In this document: positions 19,013-27,189 of the stretch, piece after piece
Position numbering within the stretch: position 1 is the stretch's first letter
Layout: each line of letters opens with the position of its first letter
NCBI GenBank assembly: GCA_012960305.1
Contig: DUBM01000009.1
Location: 4,413-68,412 of the forward strand
Length of the DNA stretch: 64,000 nt
Source: Gammaproteobacteria bacterium
Lineage (GTDB): Bacteria; Pseudomonadota; Gammaproteobacteria; Pseudomonadales; Pseudohongiellaceae
Direction of reading: 5' to 3'
The notes under the pieces: model-generated
What the model saw: only the letters and a program-made list of their open reading frames with translations
Told to the model about the DNA's origin: nothing
The model's database searches: none
Made by a program: the position numbers and the translations under genes

Positions 19013-19690
19013 GTGTGTGGACGTTTCAATTTAATCAATAGCCCAGAAATTCAATGGCTTTGTGAAGAGCTTGGCATTAGTTTGTATTCTCATCAAAGCA
19101 GTGCGGATATTGCTCCGGGTGGAAAAATCGCCATCATTCATAATGTCGGCGGTACACGCAAGGTGTCAGACGCGATCTGGTGGTTGTTTCTCGAGCACTC
19201 AACATTGAAACCAAACTACAAATATGTCAGCTTCAATTCTCGCTCGGACAAGCTACACAGTAAGCGAGCCTTTGCCTACACCCCTTATCGCGAGTCCCGC
19301 TGTTTGATTCCCGCGAGTGGCTTCGTTGAAGGTTTGGGTGATAGAAAAACTTATCACAAGATTGAACTGGAAGATGCCGCCATCGCATTCGGTGGCTTGT
19401 ATAAAGAATATCTCAATCCAGAAACAGGGGAGGTGGTGTATTCTGCTTCGATTATCACCTTGCCACCATTGATCCCACAATGGAATGATATTCACCTCAA
19501 ATCAATGCCGATGATGTTGGATTTTAAAGATAAAGACTTGGTGAAAAAGTGGTTAGACCCAAGTTTCCAAGATGTAGATTTCTTTGAGGAATTGTTAGAA
19601 CCTAAGATTCGTAAACCTATGAAGGTAACTAAGGTTGATAAACCTAGTAAATGGAATCCGATAGAAGACAGTTTTATGATAACTAATTAA
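19013..19690 (+). CDS. SRAP (HMCES/YedK) family DNA-protein crosslink protein
   Basis: 225 residues. The start is a GTG at 19013, preceded by AAGGAGGG twelve bases upstream. This start puts the catalytic cysteine at position 2 (M-C-G-R-F), which is essential in the family: after Met removal, Cys2 forms a thiazolidine with abasic sites in single-stranded DNA. Other conserved pieces are the FNSRSDKL stretch with its Asn and Arg, CLIPASGFVEG, with the active Glu, and IHLKSMPMML, which has His-Lys-Met in place of the common H-x-R-MP. No LexA box was found in the upstream 190 bases by eye. Confidence 0.9.
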   Translation: MCGRFNLINSPEIQWLCEELGISLYSHQSSADIAPGGKIAIIHNVGGTRKVSDAIWWLFLEHSTLKPNYKYVSFNSRSDKLHSKRAFAYTPYRESRCLIPASGFVEGLGDRKTYHKIELEDAAIAFGGLYKEYLNPETGEVVYSASIITLPPLIPQWNDIHLKSMPMMLDFKDKDLVKKWLDPSFQDVDFFEELLEPKIRKPMKVTKVDKPSKWNPIEDSFMITN

Positions 19691-19763
19691 CAGATAATTA
19701 AATTTCAGATAGATAGCCGGTCGATAGATAATAAAATAAGCAATATAATTGCGAGAATACTTG

Positions 19764-21200
19764 CTAAAAAGAGGCACTAACCCACAGTAATATCCCAATC
19801 AATGTTCCTACAAATTGACTGCTGCGGTCTGAAATGGCAAAAAGTACAGGATCCTCATCGAGTTTTCCTGCATGGGCAAACAACCAAATCCTTGCAAGGA
19901 GAAACACTAAGAGTGGGCAGATGAACCAGAGCACGGCGGGGCTATTATAAAGTTGTGTCGTGTCCGCCATACTAATGTAAATGGTAAAAACCAGCACCGA
20001 CACCAAACCAGCTATGCCGCCTAAGATTGATAACATGCGCAAATGAGATTGATTGTAAGCTCTGCCTTCTACACTCTTTTTTCCAGAAGTTTTCAAATTT
20101 TTGACTTCGGTAAATCTTTTTACCATCGCCAGTGAAAGAAACAATGAAAATGAAAACCCCAACAACCAACTCGTTGTAGCAACACCAATAGCTGCGGAAC
20201 CGGAAATAATTCGTATAGAGTAGAGGCTTGCCAGAGTAATGACATCGAATAAAAACAATTTCTTAAGCCAGATGCTGTATAGAGTGGTAGTTAGCCAATA
20301 CACAGCTAGCACTTCCAAAAACTGTAGTGGTAAAAATAAAGCAATTAATATCGAAGAAATAAAAAGACCGGGAACCCCAGCTAGGCCAAAACTTAAAGGA
20401 AGTTCTCCTGCAGCAAAGGGCCGCTTTTTTTTTGTTCGATGTTGGCGATCATTATTCAAATCTAGTAGATCATTCAGCAGATACACACTAGAAGCACATA
20501 GCGAGAAGCTAATGAAAGCAATTATGGCAGCTAATAAAAGGTTAGTTGCTGCTAATTGGTGTGAAAGTATAAGCGGCAGAAGAATTAGGCCATTTTTGAA
20601 CCATTGGTGTGGGCGCATCGCAGACCAAAAATTCTTCAGCACAGATTCTTGAACATCGAAATACTGAACCTCTGATTCTTCTCTCTGCAGCCGTTTCGAT
20701 AAACTGCGAGGACAGTTCACCATCATTACTTCTTTTGCTTTATCCCAGACCGCCAAATCGTCGCTTGAGTTTCCTGCGTAGGCAAAATCACTTGATCCAG
20801 TGAGCTCCATAATTCGTTTTAGTTTTGCCCGCGAACGCAAATTTACTGTAGTTGAACTGCCATAACACGCATCGAAAATACCAATCTCGAGAGCTACCTT
20901 TTTGACTTCTTTTTCGTTTGAGCCAGAGATTAGAAAGAGAGGGCGTCCTGCTAATTTTTCACCATGAAGAAATTCCAGAAACTCATCATTAATAGGTAGT
21001 ATCTTAATTGGAATGTTGACTCGCGTGGACAGCTGGCTTTTTAAATAGGCGCGACCTCGAATCAACCAAAAAGGCACCAAGGCGAGCAAGAAAAAATTTT
21101 TCTTGATCAATAAAAAAAGCGATTCGAGCAGCAGGTCCGATTTAATCAGCGTACCGTCGAGATCTACATACAGTGGCAACATTGAATCTGAATTTAGCAC
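19764..21200 (-). CDS. HAD phosphatase - UbiA prenyltransferase fusion (DPPR synthase-like)
   Basis: 478 residues. Residues 1 to about 190 are a HAD-family hydrolase with DLDGT (13-17), a SGS motif and the GNSSDDLAVWDKA loop that binds magnesium. Residues about 195-478 are a UbiA membrane prenyltransferase: MRPHQWFKNGLIL, the NDLLDLNNDRQH aspartate motif, then seven or more membrane helices. The UbiA part resembles decaprenyl-phosphate phosphoribosyltransferase, which couples PRPP to a polyprenyl phosphate; the fused HAD domain could remove the 5-phosphate. The gene is one base after the SDR stop, in one operon with a DprE1-like and DprE2-like gene. Start could be GTG 21200 or ATG 21182. Confidence 0.87.
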   Translation of the reverse strand: MLNSDSMLPLYVDLDGTLIKSDLLLESLFLLIKKNFFLLALVPFWLIRGRAYLKSQLSTRVNIPIKILPINDEFLEFLHGEKLAGRPLFLISGSNEKEVKKVALEIGIFDACYGSSTTVNLRSRAKLKRIMELTGSSDFAYAGNSSDDLAVWDKAKEVMMVNCPRSLSKRLQREESEVQYFDVQESVLKNFWSAMRPHQWFKNGLILLPLILSHQLAATNLLLAAIIAFISFSLCASSVYLLNDLLDLNNDRQHRTKKKRPFAAGELPLSFGLAGVPGLFISSILIALFLPLQFLEVLAVYWLTTTLYSIWLKKLFLFDVITLASLYSIRIISGSAAIGVATTSWLLGFSFSLFLSLAMVKRFTEVKNLKTSGKKSVEGRAYNQSHLRMLSILGGIAGLVSVLVFTIYISMADTTQLYNSPAVLWFICPLLVFLLARIWLFAHAGKLDEDPVLFAISDRSSQFVGTLIGILLWVSASF

Positions 21201-21201
21201 T

Positions 21202-21936
21202 TTATATTTTTAGTCGCTTAAACAAGATTTCTGGAATTGAACACACCATGGTCATAATAATTCGCCAATAGCCTGGTGTGTATACGGTATGCTGCTTTTT
21301 CGCAATTGCTTTGACGATTTTCTGCGCCACTAGTTCTGGAGCAGACCAGAGCGCTCCCTTTCTAAACTGAGCGGTCATCGGCGAATCAACAAGCCCCGGT
21401 CGTATGTCTGTAACGTGAACATTAAACGGGAGTAATTTGCCTCTTAGGCCCTGTAAATAAGTCGAGACCATTGATTTAGCCGAACCATAGACGAAATTTG
21501 ATTGACGCCCGCGGTCTCCGGCAACTGAAGTAATTGTGGCGATGGTGCCGCTGCCCTGTGTTTTCAGTTTCGACGCAAGAATTGTTAATAAGGAGATTAC
21601 ACTGAGACCATTAAGGTGGATTTCTTGTTGCGCTAACTCAAAATTGCTTTCGCATGCCTCTTGATCTGGCAGGGAGCCATGGCAAATAAAGACAAGGTCA
21701 ATATGTTCCAGAACATCAAAGGCTTGATCAAGGGTTTGCTGGTGCCGGCGAGTATCTGTTAAATCTAGCGTTCGATGCTCAACGCTGCCAGCACCGTGCA
21801 CTTTTAAATCATTAGCTAATGCCAGCAGTCGTTCCTCGTTACGGGCAACAAGAAAAAATTCTTGACCTTGTTCGGCATAAAGTCTTGCAGTAGCTTTCGC
21901 AATAGCCGATGTGGCACCGATAATTAAAATCTTCAT
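21202..21936 (-). CDS. SDR family oxidoreductase, DprE2-like
   Basis: 244 residues. Short-chain dehydrogenase with the NAD(P) motif ILIIGATSAIAKA (3-15), catalytic Ser in ITSVAGDRG and the YGSAK tyrosine-lysine pair. The C-terminal TPGYWRIIMTMVCSIPEILFKRL is a hydrophobic tail typical of DprE2-type enzymes that act on polyprenyl-linked sugars at the membrane. It overlaps the FAD oxidase gene by four bases (ATGA) and is followed one base later by the HAD-UbiA gene, so the three are translationally linked. Likely role: reduce the 2-keto polyprenyl-phospho-sugar to the arabino epimer. Confidence 0.85.
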   Translation of the reverse strand: MKILIIGATSAIAKATARLYAEQGQEFFLVARNEERLLALANDLKVHGAGSVEHRTLDLTDTRRHQQTLDQAFDVLEHIDLVFICHGSLPDQEACESNFELAQQEIHLNGLSVISLLTILASKLKTQGSGTIATITSVAGDRGRQSNFVYGSAKSMVSTYLQGLRGKLLPFNVHVTDIRPGLVDSPMTAQFRKGALWSAPELVAQKIVKAIAKKQHTVYTPGYWRIIMTMVCSIPEILFKRLKI

Positions 21937-23255
21937 TGCGTGGTTTCCGCAGTAATTCCTAGCCGATTCGATTGTAGTGAGCGAAATCTACTTTCTGGAT
22001 CAATCTTTCTCTTAAGTTCGCAAAAAGCTTCCCACTTAGGATAGCTAGCCTTAAAAGTAGCGGAGTCCATGCGTGCATCTTTGGCTAAATAGATTCGTCC
22101 GTTATTAGCCAGCACGATTTTATCCAGTTTACTTAATAACGGCATCAAATTCTGTTCGTATTTGAAATCAAGTGCCAGGGTGTAGCCCTCAATAGGGAAG
22201 GAGAGCAAATTTTCATTAGCACAGCCGAAGCGTTTCAGGACAGCGAGAAAAGACCCCTTGCCTGCGGAATTAACTTCGGTTAGCACTTCTCTTAGTCCAG
22301 CTTTCCCTGCTTCGGTTGGAACCACAAATTGATACTGCAGGAAGCCTTTTGCTCCATATAAGCGGTTCCAATTTCGAATAATATCTAAAGGAGAAAAATA
22401 GGAATCGTATGCCACCGGTCGAGAATCGACGTTTTTCCCTTTTATAGCAAAATAGCTGCTATTGAATGCTTTCATAGTGTATTTGTTGAGCAGAAACGAA
22501 GGGGTAGAAATTGGTACTGAGAGACTGCGTCTAATTCTCACTTGCAGATTATCGTCATCGCCATGCTCACCTAAGTAAACTATAGAACGACCTAAAGACC
22601 GTTTACTCGCCAGGCAATCAACCCAGGCAACAGAATATTTACTTTCGTTATGCGCATCCAGAATGTCTAAACAACTATCTAGGTCGCTAGCTACCAAGGA
22701 TCGTTGATTAATTGTGACACTTGATACTTTTTCCAATTGAATGCGCGCACTAAGAATCACACCAGTTAAACCCATTCCTCCACAAGTCGCTCGAAATAGC
22801 TCAGTATTTTTAACCTGGCTACATTGAATCACTTCACCTGACGCCAGCAGGAGATTAAAACTAATTACAAAATTGCTAAAACAGCCGTCGATGTGATGGT
22901 TTTTGCCATGAATATCAGCGGCAATAGCGCCACCGACACTGACAGTTTTAGTGCCAGGCAGTACTGGCAGAAAAAGCCCCTTAGGGATGGCCAGCTTAAG
23001 AATATCACCGAGGATTACGCCGGCTCCGCAGTCTACTATCGCGTCTGCAGAATTGAACTCAGCAAAAGAATCTAGGAATCGGCTACTGACGATAGTCTCA
23101 GCTAGTGAGCTGTCACCATAGCTGCGCCCGGCGCCACGACAAATGATCGACCGATTCTGTTCTTCGGCAATGAATTCTTGCAGGGCTGTCTCATCGATTG
23201 GCGCAAACAATTCTGCGGCCACTGTAGGAAATTTTCCCCACCCATAGATTTTCAT
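21933..23255 (-). CDS. FAD-binding oxidoreductase, DprE1-like
   Basis: 440 residues from the ATG at 23255, which has AGGG seven bases upstream; a GTG at 23273 is also in frame. The VAO-type FAD domain shows CRGAGRSYGDSS and the diagnostic AADIHGKNHHIDGCF segment of decaprenylphosphoryl-ribose 2-oxidase, with a GGMGLTGVIL strand; the C-terminus carries the D-arabinono-lactone-oxidase type cap and the terminal LGIT. In mycobacteria DprE1 oxidises polyprenyl-phospho-ribose at C2. Its active-site cysteine (C387 there) falls near a conserved region whose equivalent cannot be fixed without alignment. First gene of the three-gene operon. Confidence 0.87.
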   Translation of the reverse strand: MKIYGWGKFPTVAAELFAPIDETALQEFIAEEQNRSIICRGAGRSYGDSSLAETIVSSRFLDSFAEFNSADAIVDCGAGVILGDILKLAIPKGLFLPVLPGTKTVSVGGAIAADIHGKNHHIDGCFSNFVISFNLLLASGEVIQCSQVKNTELFRATCGGMGLTGVILSARIQLEKVSSVTINQRSLVASDLDSCLDILDAHNESKYSVAWVDCLASKRSLGRSIVYLGEHGDDDNLQVRIRRSLSVPISTPSFLLNKYTMKAFNSSYFAIKGKNVDSRPVAYDSYFSPLDIIRNWNRLYGAKGFLQYQFVVPTEAGKAGLREVLTEVNSAGKGSFLAVLKRFGCANENLLSFPIEGYTLALDFKYEQNLMPLLSKLDKIVLANNGRIYLAKDARMDSATFKASYPKWEAFCELKRKIDPESRFRSLQSNRLGITAETTQ

Positions 23256-23521
23256 TTTTTGACCCTGGCTCACTATTGTGGCCCCGCTAAGAGCTCATAC
23301 TTTACACCATCTTTGCACACTCTATGGCTAATCTTTACAGTAAAAATGCATCATTTATCACCGAACTCAAAAAGAGTGTTATGCAATCGAAAGCGCTCCG
23401 CTCTATAATCTTGCCGTCGTCAGTTCCGTTGACTGAAATCGCTTCCGGCATTCGATCTTAAATTTTTAACTTTAATTATTCATATTGATTATCAATATTA
23501 ACTACAGGCAAAACAGCATTT

Positions 23522-24325
23522 ATGAACGACTACTTAAAATTCACGACCACTCTCGCCCGTGATGCAGGTGAACTAATTGTGAAATTACGTAAAGATGTAA
23601 ATATTAGCCATCAATTTAAGGACGACAATGAACTGGTGACAAACGCTGATTTGCAAGCAGATGATTTAATCCGCAACCGAATTAGCCAACAGTATCCAGA
23701 GCATCTGATCTTATCTGAAGAATCTTCTCCGGACTTATGTGCAATAAAAAACTTAAGCGCTCCGCTTTGGATAGTCGATCCCATCGATGGCACAGTCAAT
23801 TATGCCCATGGCCATATTCAATCTGGAATTTCCATCGCATTGGTACTAAATAAACAAATCACAATGGGAGTTGTGTTCAATCCCTTTACCGATGAAATGT
23901 TTAGTGCGCTAAAAGGACAAGGAGCAACCCTTAACGGAAGCTCGATTGCAGTGGCTGAAGAAGAAGACTTAAGTCGCGCTATAATTGCCACTGGTTTCCC
24001 TTATGACAAATCAGCTATTGAGCCGTTGATAAAAAGAGTGCACGTAATCTTAACGAACTGTGCGGACATCCGCCGCCTAGGCTCTGCAGCCTTGGATATT
24101 TGTTGGTTGGCAGCTGGCCGCATGGATGGCTATTACGAAAGTCTCAGCCTTTGGGATTTTGCCGCTGCTCAGCTAATTGCTAAAGAAGCTGGAGCCGAAT
24201 ACGGGCATTTCAGTGAAGTTCCCCCAGATATCGACCCACAGTTCTACGATCAAGATATTCTTATTTCCAACCCCAATTTGTTTCCTAAGCTTAAAAAACT
24301 GTTGCAACAAGCCGAAAATCTCTGA
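23522..24325 (+). CDS. Inositol monophosphatase family protein
   Basis: 267 residues, Mg-dependent sugar phosphatase of the IMPase/FBPase/CysQ superfamily. Metal ligands are visible as the Glu in ILSEESS, the WIVDPIDGTVNY motif and a second Asp in LSLWDFAAAQLIAKEAG. The length and motif order fit SuhB-like phosphatases, but the ligand set cannot separate inositol monophosphatase from related activities. It is divergent from the DprE1-like gene across about 265 bases, so it may supply or remove a phosphorylated sugar for that pathway; equally it could act in general inositol or nucleotide metabolism. Confidence 0.85.
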   Translation: MNDYLKFTTTLARDAGELIVKLRKDVNISHQFKDDNELVTNADLQADDLIRNRISQQYPEHLILSEESSPDLCAIKNLSAPLWIVDPIDGTVNYAHGHIQSGISIALVLNKQITMGVVFNPFTDEMFSALKGQGATLNGSSIAVAEEEDLSRAIIATGFPYDKSAIEPLIKRVHVILTNCADIRRLGSAALDICWLAAGRMDGYYESLSLWDFAAAQLIAKEAGAEYGHFSEVPPDIDPQFYDQDILISNPNLFPKLKKLLQQAENL

Positions 24326-24561
24326 AGCACAACAAAAGGTCAAGCCGAAAGAAGCGATTCTGAGGTGAGGTAGTGTGCTCAGTTAATAGGGTGAGTGGTT
24401 CCTTTATTGATTGACGGAAACGTGCATACTTCGTATGGTTTAGGTGCTAAGTGACCGAAATTAGCACGGTTACAGCGGGCATGATGTTAACGCGCGGAAA
24501 GCCTTGGCGTAAGGGACTTTCAGGCCACATAAACGCAATAATTTAGTGTAAGGAGATAACA
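24326..24561 (+). promoter_or_regulatory. Candidate structured leader upstream of the redoxin-monooxygenase gene
   Basis: The 236 bases hold no gene but two hairpins. One is a perfect 7-bp stem with a 10-base loop at 24444-24467 (GTGCTAA / TTAGCAC). The other is at 24497-24521 (GAAAG-CCTT / AAGG-GA-CTTTC). A good ribosome binding site AAGGAGA follows just before the GTG start. The first hairpin has no U-tract, so it is more likely structural or an operator than a terminator. No known riboswitch was recognised. Confidence 0.3.
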
Positions 24562-26274
24562 GTGAGAACTTTGGGCATCTTAAAAACATCTGTTTTGTTA
24601 CTATTGCTGATACCAGCAATCAGTGGTGCAGCTGACCGAGTGGGCGACTTTTCGCTTTTAGACCAAGACGGTTTTCATCACGGCATGAGCTGGTATGACG
24701 ATCATCAGGCGATTGCCTTATTGGTTCAGGCTAATGGCGACGCGGGCGCTGCAGCAGCATTGCCTGCATTTGAAGCTTTAAAAGCTGAATACGATAGCCA
24801 AGGCATCGAATTCATGATGATTAATCCTTTAGGTAAAGAAAATCGCCAGGAAGTCCAAGCGCAGGTCGCAGAGTATGGAGTTGAAACTCCGGTCCTTATG
24901 GACAATGCTAGATTCATCTCAGAAGCCCTTGGCATTGCATATATTGGAGAAGTACTCCTTTTCGATCCGCAGTCTTTCACTGTTGAATACCGCGGTACTA
25001 TTTCTGGCGCTGAAGCAGCGATAAAAGATGTCCTTGCCGGCAACGATGTAAGTACTGCAGAGGTGCCCGCTATGGGGACGGCAGTATCTTATAAAGCGGC
25101 AACTGTTCCTTCTTACACAACTGATATAGCTCCTGTTCTTGCTGAACAGTGTGCGACTTGCCACCGTGAAGGTGGAGTGGCGCCATTCGCGATGGACAGC
25201 CACACAATGGTTCAAGGTTGGTCACCAATGATTCGTGAAGTGTTGATGACCCGTCGTATGCCTCCAGGACAGATTGATGGACATATCGGTGAATTTATTA
25301 ATGACCGTCTTGTCGACGACCAAGATGTGCGTAATATTATCGCCTGGGTTGAAGCCGGTGCACCTAAAGATGGCGACGCTGATCCCCTAACAGCTTTGGT
25401 ATGGCCTGAGTCTAAATGGGCATTTGGCGAGCCTGATATGGTTCTAGATATTCCAGCTACCACCGTTCCTGCGACTGGGAACGGCGTCTTCGTTGATGTT
25501 GAAGTTGCCTTCGACATGGAAAGCGACCGCTGGGTTCGTGGAAGTCAAATCATACCTGGTGATCGTTCTGTTCTTCACCACACAGTTAACCAGTTACAAT
25601 TCCCTGAGGAAATAGGTCAGCGGCGCAGTTTTCTTGGGGGCGGTGGAAACCCAGATAAAGGTGATATCACCGCTTATATCCCAGGAGACACCCCCGACCT
25701 TGCGCCACCAAATACTGGAGGTCTTGTTAAGGCTGGTTCACTTCTGAAATTAAATATGCATTACACACCGAATGGTCGTGAAACTGTTGATAATAGCCAG
25801 CTAGGGGTTTGGTTCTATCCTGAAGGTGAAATTCCAGAGGAGAGAATGTCAGGCAGATGCGCCTGCGTATTCCCAAATAGTTGGACTACGATCCCTGCAC
25901 ATGATCCAGCATTCGAACAGACAGCCACGATCACTATCACAGAGGATTCCAATATCCACAGTTATCTGCCGCATATGCACTTCCGCGGCAAGCGGATGCG
26001 CTTCTATGCTGACTACCCGGATGGTACTCAGGAAGAGCTGATCAATGTCGCTAAGTACAACTACAACTGGCAGCTCAGCTACACCTACAAAGAGCCAAAG
26101 TTTGTTCCTGCGGGAACGAAGATTACTGCAGTAGCAGCTTGGGATAACTCAGCACAAAACCCAGCAAATCCAAACCCAGCACGCAATGTTGACTGGGGTA
26201 ATGAGAGCTGGGACGAAATGTTTTTCGGAGCAGTGAGGTGGAAAGTGATTGATCAATCTGGAGGCGGACACTAG
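24562..26274 (+). CDS. Secreted redoxin - cytochrome c - copper type II monooxygenase-like fusion
   Basis: 570 residues from a GTG with AAGGAGA upstream. Signal peptide to about residue 23. Residues about 25-160 form a thioredoxin-fold redoxin domain in which the usual active-site cysteine position reads VQANGDAG, so it cannot do thiol chemistry. Residues about 185-270 are a cytochrome c domain (C197-A-T-C200-H201, probable Met ligand in RRMPPG). Residues about 290-560 resemble the copper type II ascorbate-dependent monooxygenase C-terminal fold, with HH at 339-340, NMHY around 400 and HMH at 471-473. It may be a periplasmic copper/heme oxygenase fed by respiratory electrons. The substrate is unknown. 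A separate redoxin at 38680 keeps its cysteine. Confidence 0.82.
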   Translation: MRTLGILKTSVLLLLLIPAISGAADRVGDFSLLDQDGFHHGMSWYDDHQAIALLVQANGDAGAAAALPAFEALKAEYDSQGIEFMMINPLGKENRQEVQAQVAEYGVETPVLMDNARFISEALGIAYIGEVLLFDPQSFTVEYRGTISGAEAAIKDVLAGNDVSTAEVPAMGTAVSYKAATVPSYTTDIAPVLAEQCATCHREGGVAPFAMDSHTMVQGWSPMIREVLMTRRMPPGQIDGHIGEFINDRLVDDQDVRNIIAWVEAGAPKDGDADPLTALVWPESKWAFGEPDMVLDIPATTVPATGNGVFVDVEVAFDMESDRWVRGSQIIPGDRSVLHHTVNQLQFPEEIGQRRSFLGGGGNPDKGDITAYIPGDTPDLAPPNTGGLVKAGSLLKLNMHYTPNGRETVDNSQLGVWFYPEGEIPEERMSGRCACVFPNSWTTIPAHDPAFEQTATITITEDSNIHSYLPHMHFRGKRMRFYADYPDGTQEELINVAKYNYNWQLSYTYKEPKFVPAGTKITAVAAWDNSAQNPANPNPARNVDWGNESWDEMFFGAVRWKVIDQSGGGH

Positions 26275-26313
26275 ATCTACGGTTAGTAAAGAGATTTGAA
26301 TGTCAAAGAGCTT

Positions 26314-26346
26314 ACCCGGTTACTCTCCTAGAGTTACCGGGTTTTT
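26314..26346 (+). terminator. Rho-independent terminator of the redoxin-monooxygenase gene
   Basis: A 13-bp stem with one T-T mismatch (ACCCGGT-T-ACTCT / AGAGT-T-ACCGGGT) and a 3-base loop runs into TTTTT at 26342-26346, 40 bases after the stop codon. Confidence 0.88.
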
Positions 26347-26349
26347 ATC

Positions 26350-26385
26350 CCGGCAACAGGGGTTCGAAACCCCTAGGGGACGCCA
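26350..26385 (+). pseudogene. 3' fragment of a tRNA-Glu gene (possible att scar)
   Basis: The 36 bases match the 3' end of a proteobacterial tRNA-Glu: the end of the anticodon stem (CCGG), variable loop CAACA, a T-arm with perfect stem and the TTCGAAA loop, the acceptor strand AGGGGAC, discriminator G and encoded CCA at 26383-26385. The matching 5' acceptor strand GTCCCCT and a D-arm are absent upstream, where the terminator lies instead. Integrases of islands and phages recombine into tRNA 3' ends and leave such copies. No integrase gene is seen nearby, so this is either a decayed att site or a remnant of a lost tRNA gene. Confidence 0.72.
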
Positions 26386-26551
26386 CTTTTTTCTCAGTAG
26401 ATACAATCACTTACGAGTCTTTTTCGAAATTTTGCAAGTTTTGTAGAGGCTGAAAATAGGATTTTGCGCCAGTTTGATTTTTCTCAGGCAAAAAAAGTAA
26501 GGTTTAGAGTCTACCCTTTCAAGATATCTGAAAAATATCTTTGATCCGACT

Positions 26552-27103
26552 TTATAATATCGCAAAAATATCGTAAGCAACCTTACCAGGGACCTGTTTG
26601 CTCTTGCCTATGCACACAATATGATTAAGCCAATCATATTTCTCCGAAGCGGTCTGGAAGATAGGGCGCACCCGCCAATACATGCCGTTGTCGTTTCTCG
26701 CAACAACTCCGGTGTAGGACATGTAAATAATAGCGCCGTCATCGGTTTCCAAGGTGATGCGCACATCCAGACTGCTATGACCTGATTGTTGGGTGATCCA
26801 GTCAGCGCCGCCATCATGAACCGTGCCTTGTATTCTAGGCCCCCCAAAAGTTCCTCCAGTCACTGGTGCGATGCTAGTATTACCAGCATCCATCTGGTCT
26901 GCAACATCCAATACTAATTCTAATAAAAAGTCAGACTCCAGCTCACTTGCTGGTGATTGTGCTGCTGCCATTGTTGTTACTCCTAATGATGCGGTTGCTA
27001 TCGCTGTTACGCCAAGCTTGGTAAATTCTCGCCGGGTTAACTCTCTCTGTTGTAATTCAGTATAGGATGCTCGGGGTTTAACAAGATTAATCTTTCTTTT
27101 CAT
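26552..27103 (-). CDS. DUF3237 domain protein with twin-arginine leader
   Basis: 183 residues. A long leader contains TRREFTKLG (residues 23-31), a twin-arginine motif, then an alanine-rich region to about AAAQ (49). The mature domain is DUF3237: APVTGGTFGGPRIQGTVHDGGADW, LDVRITLETDDGAIIYMSYTGV and KYDWLNHIVCIGKS. DUF3237 is a small barrel of unknown activity. Export in a folded state by Tat suggests a bound cofactor or metal. It is 60-odd bases downstream... the next minus-strand gene upstream is separate, and no operon partner is clear. Confidence 0.85.
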   Translation of the reverse strand: MKRKINLVKPRASYTELQQRELTRREFTKLGVTAIATASLGVTTMAAAQSPASELESDFLLELVLDVADQMDAGNTSIAPVTGGTFGGPRIQGTVHDGGADWITQQSGHSSLDVRITLETDDGAIIYMSYTGVVARNDNGMYWRVRPIFQTASEKYDWLNHIVCIGKSKQVPGKVAYDIFAIL

Positions 27104-27189
27104 TAGTCATCTCCACCTTTGCAATATTTATAGCCCAGAATCGTAAGGCAATCTTAAAAATTTAATACTCGCATCATAAGACGGGTAAA

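Noticed and set aside
26310..26385. Complete tRNA gene reading as tRNA-Lys (anticodon loop TTTTTAT)
   Set aside because: The apparent anticodon arm is the terminator stem and its T-tract. There is no D-arm and no 5' strand to pair with AGGGGAC, so only a 3' fragment is called.
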